33,134 bases of DNA. Source: Actinomycetes bacterium. Lineage in GTDB: Bacteria > Actinomycetota > Acidimicrobiia > Acidimicrobiales > JABEUL01. The translations under genes were made by a program, and so were the position numbers. The notes below the pieces were generated by a model. That model was given only the letters and a program-made list of their open reading frames with translations. It ran no database searches and was not told where the DNA came from. The stretch is taken from contig JAJZNL010000003.1 of NCBI GenBank assembly GCA_021852345.1, positions 1 to 33,134 on the forward strand, written 5' to 3'. This document shows positions 23,648-32,213 of the stretch, one piece after another (position 1 is the first letter of the stretch; each line of letters begins with the position of its first letter).

Positions 23648-26161
23648 ATGGCAACTAGGCGAAGTTACCCTGCAAAGAGTGCTCCAAATTCAAAAACTTC
23701 AAAGAGTTCAAATGCAATTATGCCCTTTAGCGTTATGAATGCTGTCAGATCGTTTGTTGGTTTTACTTTGCGCGTAATCCGATCAATCTCCGATGAGCTG
23801 TGGGCTATATTTCTGGCAATAGGCGCAATCATAGTATTTTTGGCCTTGGTGTCCAACACTATAGGCGTTGCAGGTGCTCTTGGTCGCAAGGGTTTGGGTG
23901 ATATCTTGGGAATCGGTCGGTTTGTGTTAGTCGGAATCTTCATTTTCATAGCCATAAGACTGTTTATCAAGGGAATTAATGAGGCAAATTCACAAAAACA
24001 GCCTGAGTTTAAATCCGTGTCAATCCGTACCTCGCTTTTTGGAAGTTTTGTTGCATTGATAATATTTTCAGCTATGGCTGACATCGTAAGCGGTCCGTTT
24101 TCAATGCACGCTAAAATGTCAAAGCTGTATTCGTCGGGAGGATTATTGGGTTCCATGGTCGGAACCTCACTCAGTTCTATATTTGGCTCGGTCGGAACGT
24201 TTTTGATTTTGTTAGCGGCGTTATTGGCAGTTACCGTTGTCGTATTTTCGATTAAGTTTTCAAATTTAATTCACTTGGCAACCTTCGTTAGGTCTTATAT
24301 ACAACAGAGACGTGAAAGAAGAAACGAACTTGAATTGCAAACTCAGCAAAGAATGAAAGCTTCCATCGACGATAACGGAGATGAAGATGCACCCGGTGAG
24401 CTAAAGAACCAAAAAACCAAATTAAAAAAATCAAAGTTCTTATCTGGCGATAGAGATACCCACACAGATCCCGAATTTGAAAATTTAGATAATGGTATTG
24501 ATCCAGTCGGAATTGATGATTCGACAGATACAGTTCATCGTCCCACAAAGATTTCGGATTTGGAAAATTCGCATTTAGTCGACGACACAGCGGATACTTC
24601 CGTAAAAACGCAACTTAGTTTACCACTGGTTGACGAATCGATTACCAAATGGCTAAAGCCACCTGCAAAACTATTGGTTAATTCTATTAATCAAATTATG
24701 GATCAGAAATTGGTGGAAGACGCAGGGAACGTTCTTGTTAATGCTTTGCTGTCTCATGGCGTAGAAACAACTCTGTCCAACTATACGGTTGGACCGTCGG
24801 TTACAAGATATGAGCTTGAATTGGCACCCGGAGTAAAGGTAGCAAAAGTTACGTCCCTCTCCAAGGACATAGCTTACGCCATGGCATCACCGGATGTCAG
24901 AATTCTTGCTCCGATTCCGGGTAAGTCGGCTATCGGAATTGAGGTTCCAAACAGAATTAGGCAACTAGTGACTTTAGGCGATCTTGTATCGATGACTGAA
25001 TTTAAAAAGTCAACCCACCCGCTCGAAGTCCCTATAGGAAGAAATATAGCTGGAAAGACGCTGCTTGTGAATCTGGCCGAGATGCCACACATATTAATAG
25101 CAGGAGCCACAGGAGCAGGAAAGTCTTCATGTATAAACTCTTTGCTGGTTTCGTTGTTGATGAAATCTACTCCCGAAGAATTGAGAATGATTCTTATCGA
25201 TCCCAAAAGGGTAGAGCTAGGTCAATACAATGGACTTCCGCATCTTCTGACCGAAGTCGTTGTCAACCCTAAGTTGGCGGCAAATAAACTGAAATGGGCT
25301 GTTGAAGAGATGGAACGCAGATATGATTTACTTGCGGCATTCGGCTACAGAGACATAACCGGTTATCATGATGCATATATTAAAGGCGAATTAACCGAGA
25401 AGTATCAGCAGCTTTATTCTCAACCTTCTTTCAATATCTCAGACGGCGAATCGGCTTCGACGGATGGATCCGAAGCCGTAACCAAAATTGATAAATTGCC
25501 CTATATTCTTATAGTCGTCGATGAATTAAACGATTTAATGATGGTGGCTTCTCACGAAGTCGAAGATTCGATTTGTAGACTTGCTCAAATGGCTCGTGCA
25601 GTTGGCATACATCTTGTGATAGCAACCCAACGTCCTTCGGTGGATGTTATAACTGGAGTTATTAAGGCTAACATACCGTCAAGGCTGGCTTTTTCGGTAT
25701 CGTCAATTGCCGATTCTCGTGTAATCTTAGATCAGGCGGGAGCGGAGAGATTAATAGGTCGGGGTGATATGCTTCTGCTGACTTCCAACTCCTCGGTTCC
25801 AGTTCGATTACAAGGGCCGTGGGTATCGGAGAAGGAAATTCACGGAGTAGTGGGATTTTGGAAAAAACAGAGTTCTCCTGTTTTTTTGGACGAGTTACAA
25901 GATCCGATTTCTAGGAGCGAATCTAATTTAATTACGGATGCGGACGATGACGAGCTTGTAACTCAAGCGATCGATCTTGTTGTTAAATCCGGGCTGGGGT
26001 CTACTTCTATGCTTACTCGCAAACTTAAAATCGGTTACCCCAGAGCTGGAAGAATTATGGACATATTGGAAGAGCGTGGAGTAGTGGGACCGGCTGACGG
26101 TTCTAAGCCTAGGCAAGTTTATAAAACCGTCGATGACTTGAATCAGATGAAGTCAAGCTGA
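23648..26161 (+). CDS. ftsK: DNA translocase FtsK/SpoIIIE family
   Basis: A hexameric, septum-anchored DNA pump that clears and sorts chromosome termini at division. The 837-aa protein has about four N-terminal membrane spans (near 52-70, 90-108, 128-146 and 182-203), a charged linker (about 220-330) of low conservation, the FtsK alpha/beta motor domain and a C-terminal gamma winged helix (residues about 760-830, GLGSTSMLTRKLKIGYPRAG, MDILEERGVVG). Walker A is GATGAGKSS (about 485-493) and Walker B ILIVVDELNDLMM, where the usual Ala after DEL is Asn. Other motifs are LIDPKRVEL, MARAVGIHLVIATQRPSVDV and IGRGDMLLL. The linker is much shorter than in E. coli FtsK, as in SpoIIIE. Confidence 0.96.
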   Translation: MATRRSYPAKSAPNSKTSKSSNAIMPFSVMNAVRSFVGFTLRVIRSISDELWAIFLAIGAIIVFLALVSNTIGVAGALGRKGLGDILGIGRFVLVGIFIFIAIRLFIKGINEANSQKQPEFKSVSIRTSLFGSFVALIIFSAMADIVSGPFSMHAKMSKLYSSGGLLGSMVGTSLSSIFGSVGTFLILLAALLAVTVVVFSIKFSNLIHLATFVRSYIQQRRERRNELELQTQQRMKASIDDNGDEDAPGELKNQKTKLKKSKFLSGDRDTHTDPEFENLDNGIDPVGIDDSTDTVHRPTKISDLENSHLVDDTADTSVKTQLSLPLVDESITKWLKPPAKLLVNSINQIMDQKLVEDAGNVLVNALLSHGVETTLSNYTVGPSVTRYELELAPGVKVAKVTSLSKDIAYAMASPDVRILAPIPGKSAIGIEVPNRIRQLVTLGDLVSMTEFKKSTHPLEVPIGRNIAGKTLLVNLAEMPHILIAGATGAGKSSCINSLLVSLLMKSTPEELRMILIDPKRVELGQYNGLPHLLTEVVVNPKLAANKLKWAVEEMERRYDLLAAFGYRDITGYHDAYIKGELTEKYQQLYSQPSFNISDGESASTDGSEAVTKIDKLPYILIVVDELNDLMMVASHEVEDSICRLAQMARAVGIHLVIATQRPSVDVITGVIKANIPSRLAFSVSSIADSRVILDQAGAERLIGRGDMLLLTSNSSVPVRLQGPWVSEKEIHGVVGFWKKQSSPVFLDELQDPISRSESNLITDADDDELVTQAIDLVVKSGLGSTSMLTRKLKIGYPRAGRIMDILEERGVVGPADGSKPRQVYKTVDDLNQMKSS

Positions 26162-26168
26162 CAAATAG

Positions 26169-26195
26169 TTGTTCGTAGGTTCGTTGTAGTAAAAT
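26169..26195 (+). promoter_or_regulatory. Possible thrB promoter giving a leaderless message
   Basis: TAAAAT (26190-26195) lies 6 bases before the thrB ATG and a weak -35-like TTGTTC (26169-26174) is 15 bases upstream of it. There is no ribosome site before the ATG. The pattern parallels the leaderless TetR promoter at 18675, but the match is weaker. Confidence 0.3.
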
Positions 26196-26201
26196 TTCTG
26201 T

Positions 26202-27062
26202 ATGTTAGTTTCGGTTCCAGCATCGTCTGCCAATTTAGGTTCGGGTTTTGATACGCTTGCCGTAGCTTTACCCAAAAGATTGACGGTTGAGGTTGAAGAA
26301 GCAGACAAGTTTGAGCTGGTTAGCCTTAATCAAGGATCCGATAAGGTCCTTACACAACAAGAACTTGAAAATCACGTTGTTGCAGAAGTACTCAAGAGAG
26401 TCTGCGGCCATGTTAATTTTAGAGTAACGATTGACTCGGCTATCCCACTGGCCCGAGGTTTGGGTTCCTCGGCTGCACTGATTTTAGCTGTAGCGAAGTC
26501 TGCAGGTAGCGATGACCCGCTTAAGGTTGCAGTTGAACTTGAAGGCCATGCCGACAATGCGGTTGCATCATTTGTCGGTGGTTTGGTCGCTGCCGAATAC
26601 AGCAAAGGGAAAATAAACTATGTCTCAATTGATATTGACGCAAGACTCGAGTTTGTTCTGTTTGTTCCCGATTTTGAACTCTCAACTAAAAAAGCCCGAG
26701 AAGTCCTGCCGAATTCTTACAGCAGGCAGCTTATATCGAATTCTCTCGGTCGTTTGGCCCTTACCGTTGCCGGTTTGTCTGACTTAAATAAACTTTTACC
26801 TGTAGCCTTCGAAGATTTGGTTCACCAGCCCTATCGGGAGCATCTGTATCCAGATTCAAAAGTAGTAATTAATCAAATGGTTCAATGTGGTGCCGTAGGA
26901 GCAGTTTGGTCTGGAGCGGGTCCGTCTATAGTCGGGTTTTGTAATGGCAATGCAGATTTGGTGGCAAAAAGCCTAATTAACTGTTTGGAGGGACTAAAAT
27001 TTGAGTATACCGTCGAGGCAGTTAAACCAGAAACCGAAGGGCTTAGACTGTTACAGGATTAA
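26202..27062 (+). CDS. thrB: Homoserine kinase
   Basis: ThrB phosphorylates homoserine with ATP in threonine biosynthesis. The 286-aa protein belongs to the GHMP kinase superfamily: N-terminal VPASSANLGSGFDTLAVAL (motif 1), the phosphate-binding PLARGLGSSAALILA (motif 2), and the C-terminal GAVWSGAGPSIVGF (motif 3). In place of the usual ATP-loop wording it has EGHADNAVASFVGGLV, as in ThrB. It stands alone here: thrC and hom, which are often adjacent in actinobacteria, are not in the window. It starts 40 bases after ftsK. No ribosome site is seen; a candidate -10 box six bases before the ATG suggests leaderless translation. Confidence 0.93.
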   Translation: MLVSVPASSANLGSGFDTLAVALPKRLTVEVEEADKFELVSLNQGSDKVLTQQELENHVVAEVLKRVCGHVNFRVTIDSAIPLARGLGSSAALILAVAKSAGSDDPLKVAVELEGHADNAVASFVGGLVAAEYSKGKINYVSIDIDARLEFVLFVPDFELSTKKAREVLPNSYSRQLISNSLGRLALTVAGLSDLNKLLPVAFEDLVHQPYREHLYPDSKVVINQMVQCGAVGAVWSGAGPSIVGFCNGNADLVAKSLINCLEGLKFEYTVEAVKPETEGLRLLQD

Positions 27063-27135
27063 ATGTTTGGTAAAAATTAATTCTATTTAGCGGCGTGGTG
27101 GTCAAAAAGCGGAAGTTGTTGACCGGAGATGAACT

Positions 27136-27180
27136 ATGAATAAGGCAAATTTGATGAAACAAATTTTTATTAAAGCGTGA
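27136..27180 (+). CDS. 14-aa upstream ORF coupled to the next gene
   Basis: GGAG (27125-27128) sits 7 bases before an ATG that opens 14 codons (MNKANLMKQIFIKA). Its TGA stop (27178-27180) overlaps the GTG start of the next gene (27177-27179) in a GTGA junction, the hallmark of translational coupling. An inverted repeat GGTCAA (27100-27105) and TTGACC (27119-27124) abuts the ribosome site and could mask it. The downstream GTG has no ribosome site of its own. The peptide has no recognisable homology. Confidence 0.45.
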   Translation: MNKANLMKQIFIKA

Positions 27181-27941
27181 CGAATTCCAATTCAAATGAA
27201 GTTATCGCAGTTGAAGTCGGAAAGCACTACATTTTGGGTTACTCCGGCGATTCGTATGGGATTTGGGAAAAAATATCGGGAGATCAACCTGGGCAATTGT
27301 TTGCTTCGGTGTTAATGACGCCCGATAACTGGCAATCAATTTGGACCCAGTTCAAGAGTTGGGAATCTGCACGCGATGAAATGGTTGCAAATAATCAAAA
27401 TCTACCCGGTAAGTTTTCGGCAAACGCAAATGACCAGGCATCCGAGGACGTCAGACTTCCAGGGATGTCACGAGCTCCTAAATTTGCTCCTGGTTCGAGT
27501 TGGTCTGCAAATTCCAATGAGCGGGTGGTAGGACTGACGGACAACTACGGGAGGCCCAACCCCGTTATTGTAAAGTCGGGCAAATCCTCAGGATCTTTTA
27601 AAGTCAAAAAACGTTTGCAGATGTCAGCTTATGTCAGTTTTACCTTGGCGCTGATTGAAATAGGAATTAGGTTGTACCTATTTATTGAATCCAGGAAGTC
27701 AATAGATTTAAGAATTTCCGGGCACGCATATTTCGTTTTACAGGTTGCTACATATGTAGTGGGCGTTATGGCATTCTGGATCGGACTTTCGGCTAGAAAG
27801 AGGATTCTTCAATCCGATAATAGAAGAGCAGGATTTGCGATAGCTTGGTTTGGCATAATGGTCGGTTGGATTGTGGTGTTGGTTTCTCTGGGACTCGATA
27901 TCTATCCCCAGATACACCACGCAGTTACAAATTCCTCTTAA
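27177..27941 (+). CDS. Hypothetical membrane protein (DUF4190-like C terminus)
   Basis: A 254-aa protein in two parts. The N-terminal approximately 140 residues are soluble: a start of VEVGKHYILGYSGDSYGIWE and a linker rich in Ser/Asn/Pro. The C-terminal part has three hydrophobic spans (about 150-170, 182-203 and 220-240: SAYVSFTLALIEIGIRLYLF, YFVLQVATYVVGVMAFWIGL and IAWFGIMVGWIVVLVSLGL) with a short SARKRILQSDNRRAG loop, which resembles DUF4190-type membrane domains. The start is a GTG overlapping the stop of a 14-codon ORF with a ribosome site, so translation is likely coupled. It lies 14 bases upstream of the galT-like gene, suggesting an operon. Function is unknown. Confidence 0.65.
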   Translation: MTNSNSNEVIAVEVGKHYILGYSGDSYGIWEKISGDQPGQLFASVLMTPDNWQSIWTQFKSWESARDEMVANNQNLPGKFSANANDQASEDVRLPGMSRAPKFAPGSSWSANSNERVVGLTDNYGRPNPVIVKSGKSSGSFKVKKRLQMSAYVSFTLALIEIGIRLYLFIESRKSIDLRISGHAYFVLQVATYVVGVMAFWIGLSARKRILQSDNRRAGFAIAWFGIMVGWIVVLVSLGLDIYPQIHHAVTNSS

Positions 27942-27955
27942 TATTTGATATTTGA

Positions 27956-28828
27956 ATGCAACCCCAGCCGAACAAAATTTATTTCAACGACTACGATAGC
28001 CGTGTCAGCATTGTGGTTTCTAATAGACAAAACCGACCTATTACCAAGCCCGATGATCCTTGTCCATTTTGCCCTGGAGGACTGGAATTTGTTGATTCCA
28101 ACGGTTGCTATTTTTTCAAGAATAGGTTTCCTGCAATGGGCAATGAGTCGTGTGAAGTTGTAGTATTTTCTCCTGACCACAATCGAAATATATTTGAATT
28201 GCCCGCCGAACACGTTGAAAAAATTATTCGGCTTTGGATTGAAAGAACACAATATTTCATAGATACCAAAACGATGAAATACGTACTGATATTTGAAAAT
28301 AACGGTGCGGAGGTCGGAGCTACAATAAGTCACCCGCATGGTCAAATATACGCATTTAACTTTGTTCCTCAGGTGCCCAAAAATGAACTGTCAAATGCTG
28401 GTTGTCGTTTCTGCAATAAAGCCGATCCAAGATTAATTATCTCAGACACCCAAATGTTTGAAACATCTGTTGTGCAGGCAGCATCATATCCATTTGAATT
28501 GATAATTAGAGCTAAAGAACATTTAAGTTCGTTGGTCGATCTATCAAATATCCAGATAAAAGACCTAGTAATTAGCCTATTACTTTCGCTTAAGGCCATT
28601 GCGTTTCAATTTACGACCCCAATGCCGTATATGATGTGGATCCACCAGGGACCTTTCAATAACGAACAGGAAGTATCAGGGCACTTGCATATCCATATTT
28701 GTGGAATATATCGATCGGAAAAAACTATGAGATTTATAGCCGCTGGAGAACTCGGAAGCGGTGTAATGTTCAATCCGATTGATCCCTATGACGCAGCGGA
28801 TATGCTTAGAACTAACATCTCCAAGTAA
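27956..28828 (+). CDS. galT: Galactose-1-phosphate uridylyltransferase family protein
   Basis: A 290-aa nucleotidyltransferase of the HIT superfamily. CPFC (residues 36-39) supplies the first zinc-binding pair seen in GalT, and VGATISHPHGQIYAF holds the catalytic His128 in the H-P-H-G-Q motif. Downstream GHLHIHICG gives the second HxHxH-like set. A second Cys pair (CRFCNKADPR) is also present. The protein is about 50 residues shorter than E. coli GalT (348 aa), as in many actinobacterial homologues, so it might use another sugar or nucleotide. The start lies 12 bases after the preceding membrane protein. No galK or galE is nearby, so the role in the Leloir pathway is inferred from family only. 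Confidence 0.85.
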   Translation: MQPQPNKIYFNDYDSRVSIVVSNRQNRPITKPDDPCPFCPGGLEFVDSNGCYFFKNRFPAMGNESCEVVVFSPDHNRNIFELPAEHVEKIIRLWIERTQYFIDTKTMKYVLIFENNGAEVGATISHPHGQIYAFNFVPQVPKNELSNAGCRFCNKADPRLIISDTQMFETSVVQAASYPFELIIRAKEHLSSLVDLSNIQIKDLVISLLLSLKAIAFQFTTPMPYMMWIHQGPFNNEQEVSGHLHIHICGIYRSEKTMRFIAAGELGSGVMFNPIDPYDAADMLRTNISK

Positions 28829-28843
28829 TTATTCAGTTAATAC

Positions 28844-28872
28844 TTGATCGAACAGATGTTCGATGATATAGT
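28844..28872 (+). promoter_or_regulatory. recA promoter with LexA (SOS) box
   Basis: TTGATC (28844-28849) and TATAGT (28867-28872) are separated by exactly 17 bases. A perfect 16-base palindrome TCGAAC-AGAT-GTTCGA (28848-28863) overlaps the -35 box and spacer. It is the actinobacterial/Bacillus-type SOS box, so LexA repression of recA is very likely. The start site should fall near 28879, leaving a leader of about 130 bases. Confidence 0.9.
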
Positions 28873-28931
28873 GGACTATACAAATAAATTTACCGTAGAT
28901 TTTGAAACACTTAGGATGTAGTTTTTATAAA

Positions 28932-28969
28932 GTTGACGGTTTGATTTTTCAAATAATCAAGCCGCCAAC
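28932..28969 (+). other. Hairpin in the recA mRNA leader
   Basis: GTTGACGGTTTGATT (28932-28946) pairs with AATCAAGCCGCCAAC (28955-28969) over 15 positions, with one mismatch and one G-U pair and an 8-base loop. No T-run follows the stem, so it is a leader structure in the recA transcript and not an ordinary terminator. It ends 41 bases before the ATG. Confidence 0.6.
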
Positions 28970-29010
28970 GGTTTAACGAACAAAGTCAATTTTGGAATAG
29001 GAGATAATAG

Positions 29011-30060
29011 ATGGCAATTACTGGAGACGAAGAAAAAGCACTGCAATCGGCTTTAAGTCAAATTGAAAAACAGTACGGCAAAGGCTCGATTATGAAGATG
29101 GGCGAGGGTTTGAATTTTAATGTTGAAAGCATTTCAACTGGTACGTTGGCCTTGGACCTGGCTTTAGGAATAGGCGGATTGCCCAAAGGTAGGATAGTCG
29201 AAATATTTGGCCCTGAATCTTCGGGGAAGTCTACTTTGGCAATGCATGTGGTAGCTGAAGCACAGCGTCAGGGCGGTGTATGTGCATACATAGATGCAGA
29301 GCATGCAATGGATCCCACTTACGCTAAAGCAATCGGTGTGGATATAGACGAGCTTCTAATTTCACAACCTGATACCGGAGAGCAGGGATTGGAAATTACC
29401 GACATGTTGGTTAGATCTGGAGCGATAGATGTGGTGGTAGTTGACTCCGTAGCGGCTCTTACTCCAAAGGCGGAAATCGAAGGAGACATGGGTGATAGTC
29501 ATATGGGACTTCAGGCAAGATTAATGTCACAGGCATTAAGGAAATTAACGGCAAGTATTAGCAGAACTAATACTGTGGTGATTTTTATTAATCAGCTTCG
29601 CGAAAAAATCGGGGTAATGTTTGGTTCTCCCGAAACAACTCCCGGAGGCAGAGCACTGAAGTTTTATTCTTCAGTTAGGTTAGACATACGAAAAGTCGAG
29701 GCAATTAAAGACGGTCCTGATATTGTAGGTAATCGAACCAAGGTCAAGGTGGTAAAAAATAAAGTCGCTCCTCCGTTTAGAGCTGCAGAGTTTGACATCA
29801 TGTACGGGCAGGGTATTTCGAGAGAAGGATCTCTTTTGGATGTTGGCGTAGATCTCGGGATTATTAAAAAGGCGGGCTCGTGGTTTACTTACGAGGGGGA
29901 GCAATTGGGACAGGGCCGAGAAAATGTCAAAAATTTTCTGTCCGAAAACGCTCCATTAATGCTTGAAATAAATGAACGTATCTTGTCAACCGTGGGCCTT
30001 GCCGGGAATTTTACCGAAAGTGATGACCTTCCGATTTCAATAGGCGATACGGATCTGTAA
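29011..30060 (+). CDS. recA: Recombinase RecA
   Basis: RecA coats single-stranded DNA for homologous recombination and triggers LexA self-cleavage. The 349-aa sequence has the standard core: [14 protein letters not shown] at the N terminus, Walker [10 protein letters not shown] (residues 67-75), [15 protein letters not shown], the catalytic-glutamate region, Walker [16 protein letters not shown], loop L1 [38 protein letters not shown] (loop L2 and ATP cap) and [13 protein letters not shown]. No intein is present. The ribosome site TAGGAGATAATAG precedes the ATG. It has its own SOS promoter and is followed by a strong inverted repeat, so it is probably monocistronic; no recX lies downstream in the window. 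Confidence 0.98.
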   Translation: MAITGDEEKALQSALSQIEKQYGKGSIMKMGEGLNFNVESISTGTLALDLALGIGGLPKGRIVEIFGPESSGKSTLAMHVVAEAQRQGGVCAYIDAEHAMDPTYAKAIGVDIDELLISQPDTGEQGLEITDMLVRSGAIDVVVVDSVAALTPKAEIEGDMGDSHMGLQARLMSQALRKLTASISRTNTVVIFINQLREKIGVMFGSPETTPGGRALKFYSSVRLDIRKVEAIKDGPDIVGNRTKVKVVKNKVAPPFRAAEFDIMYGQGISREGSLLDVGVDLGIIKKAGSWFTYEGEQLGQGRENVKNFLSENAPLMLEINERILSTVGLAGNFTESDDLPISIGDTDL

Positions 30061-30083
30061 ACAAATATTTTTAATAATTTTTG

Positions 30084-30125
30084 CTGCAAGCTATTTAAGG
30101 TCTGTAAGCCTTAAATAGCTTGCAG
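30084..30125 (+). terminator. 17-bp inverted repeat after recA, probable terminator
   Basis: CTGCAAGCTATTTAAGG (30084-30100) and CCTTAAATAGCTTGCAG (30109-30125) form a perfect 17-bp stem with an 8-base loop, 23 bases after the recA stop. The downstream side is only moderately T-rich (ATTTACTTG), but on the opposite strand an A-run gives better T-tract context. Confidence 0.75.
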
Positions 30126-30309
30126 ATTTACTTGCGGGCGATTAAATGCATACAGCCCCCACCGAAGAATTATATTTGTATGGCCTATTGAGTTTATAAC
30201 CCTTTTTTAAGTGCAATGTGACATAATTTGCATTTGCATGGTATATGTGGGGACCAAAAAGTCAAATTGTTTCAATCATATTATGTGTTTTAAAATTGCG
30301 CAGGTTAAA

Positions 30310-30950
30310 GTGCAGATAAAATTAATTTCCATAGTTTGCACTAAATGTGTTTTCGTGACGTGTCTGGCGGTAATTGCCCTTATGGTTGTGAGCTGTACCG
30401 TCAATCAATTGACATCGGCTGTTATTCGAAATGAAACATCAATTGCCAGTACAACACTCGCCTTGATAAAACGCACTGCACTCCACAGTACGGTTTCACC
30501 GTGGGCGCCGATGCATTGACGTTGAGCGGAATAGATCAGGGTGAAAATGGCGGTGCTTCTGGTTCAGTAATTATGATAAATATTAAAAAAAACAACATGC
30601 GAGATGGCTGGATTGCCGACCATCGGTTTAATAGAAAATGCAACTCAGAATACTCCTACCGTTAAGAGTTCTTACTTTGCCGAAACTTCTTCTCCAATAA
30701 CTTCAGTCGCCCTTAAGTATGGCGCTTCTGCGTCAGTATTATTCTTTTGGTCTAATTGGTGTGGACCCACCCTCAAGGATTACGGATTTCGGTTACTTAT
30801 TCTACGGGGCAGTCGATAACTGGGCCCTTTAAGCTAGGCATTGTTCCAGTTTGTCGTAATGACAGATCGTCGTCGCTGATTCAGATTTTTGAATACTTTC
30901 ATCTCGATAACGGACGCACCAAGGAGAAGTTTAAGATAAATTCGTTATAG
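30310..30950 (+). pseudogene. Decayed secreted lipoprotein gene with three single-base frameshifts
   Basis: Joining frames restores one protein of about 210 aa: a lipoprotein signal peptide (CVFVTCLAVIALMVVSC, frame from about 30310), then a frame change near 30450-30476 leading into CTPQYGFTVGADALTLSGID and ASGSVIMIN. A second change lies at the A8 run 30585-30592 (seven A would restore KKTTCEMAGLPTIGL). A third lies at the C-run near 30768-30770 (one more C gives LFFWSNWCGPHPQGLRISV). It ends in TGPFKLGIVPVC...FEYF at TAG 30950. The layout matches actinobacterial secreted proteins with a WSNWC motif, loosely like DUF4232. Three indels argue against a sequencing error alone, although two lie in homopolymers. 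Confidence 0.7.
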
Positions 30951-31425
30951 CCAAAAAATTTGGATCACGTTAGTCACGGGCTTGGTTTCAAATTACTTTG
31001 CAATGCAGAATATAGGTCATAACTATCCGGTAATTACCTTCAAATTGCAAATGCGATCTTCTCCTCCAATTTATTGATTGTTAGCTGAACCGAAATAAGC
31101 TTGCATTTTAATTTTAAATGACTGGGTCTACCTATTAATTGTAAACAGCTTGAACGCATCGGCGGTAGTTAGTAGTTAAATGTTTTAATGCTTTTATGAT
31201 TGAGTGATTACATTCGAATATTGTTTGTATTCCAACCTTATTACGTTAATTTGAACTTTAAGTTTTATTCTAGTTGTTACAATTTGATGTCATTTTAAAA
31301 TTGATGGCGACGGTAGTTCTAAAACATGTTAAAGTCTAAAACCAAAGCTTTATAATAACAGGATTAATAAAAAGTTGCACAGCCATTGAAGTGTAGTAAA
31401 TTAATTTACTTAGACTTGGGACACT
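30951..31425. other. AT-rich intergenic region before the second sigma factor gene
   Basis: No gene can be supported in these 475 bases. The one clear element is the perfect 16-base palindrome AGTAAATTAATTTACT (31395-31410), 15 bases before the sigma factor ATG; it is a possible operator or start-site structure. Confidence 0.45.
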
Positions 31426-32028
31426 ATGGGCAATCGCTTAGCCGATTTAAGACAAATGGAACAAAGTTTCGATGACCTACTCAAGAAGATTCAACAAGGA
31501 GAGGAATCGGCATTCGTTCAAATTTATCAGCGTTATTGTTCGAGGCTAGACAAATTTATCTATTTTAGAGCGGGAAGGGATTACGAAGATATATCTTCTG
31601 AAGTTTGGATTGGGGTAACTTTAAGGCTTCATGAGTTCCAAGGATCTGAAGCCCAATTTCAAGCTTGGCTGTACCGAATTGCTCGAAACAGGATTGCCGA
31701 CTATTTTAGAAAAAATAAGATAACATCGGTAAACATCGCCGACATGGACGATGCTGTTGATGCTGTTGACAAAAATTACGTTGTTAATTCCGACAACGAT
31801 CTTCTTCTTATATCCGATGAGCAATCTGTTGAATTGAATAAGTATTTAAAATCTAACCTGAAATCGCATGAATATGAAATTGTTTACTTAAGAGTCATAG
31901 CTGGTTGTTCAGTAAAAGAAGTCGCAGAAATGACTCAAACCAATGAAGCAAAAGTCAGATTAATTCAGCACAGAGCTTTAAAAAAATTATCACGTACGGT
32001 AGTAATTAACACACTTAAAGACGAATAA
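31426..32028 (+). CDS. ECF-type RNA polymerase sigma factor
   Basis: A 200-aa sigma-70 family protein. Region 2 covers about residues 16-90: DDLLKKIQQGEESAFVQIYQ, DYEDISSEVWIGVTLRL (the D-E/D core-binding helix, here degenerate against DAEDLVQETF), and FQAWLYRIARNRIADYFRKN (the -10 recognition helix). Region 4 spans about 140-190: YEIVYLRVIAGCSVKEVAEM followed by TQTNEAKVRLIQHRALKKL, the helix-turn-helix. The linker (SVNIADMDDAVDAVDKNYVV) is acidic. GGGAC lies 5 bases before the ATG. A 185-base gap separates it from a membrane protein with an extracellular low-complexity tail that is probably its regulatory partner, paralleling the sigma/tail pair at 11677-12850. Confidence 0.86.
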   Translation: MGNRLADLRQMEQSFDDLLKKIQQGEESAFVQIYQRYCSRLDKFIYFRAGRDYEDISSEVWIGVTLRLHEFQGSEAQFQAWLYRIARNRIADYFRKNKITSVNIADMDDAVDAVDKNYVVNSDNDLLLISDEQSVELNKYLKSNLKSHEYEIVYLRVIAGCSVKEVAEMTQTNEAKVRLIQHRALKKLSRTVVINTLKDE

Positions 32029-32213
32029 GTCTTTAATTGCACTTTACTATTTAAAATATAGCAACATTTTTTGTCTAGTTACGATTTAACATATGAACAT
32101 TGAATTTGGTTTGGCTAGATATGGCAAAAATGATAAAATGCGAAAGTAAATTATAGGTAAGATAGTAAAGAAATTGTGCACAAAAGTATAAATGTTGTAC
32201 TAAATAATCGTAA

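Noticed and set aside
30604..30950. Two separate small ORFs (30604-30819 and 30756-30950)
   Set aside because: They are consecutive frames of one frameshifted lipoprotein gene, as shown by the WSNWCGP to HPQGLRISV continuity.
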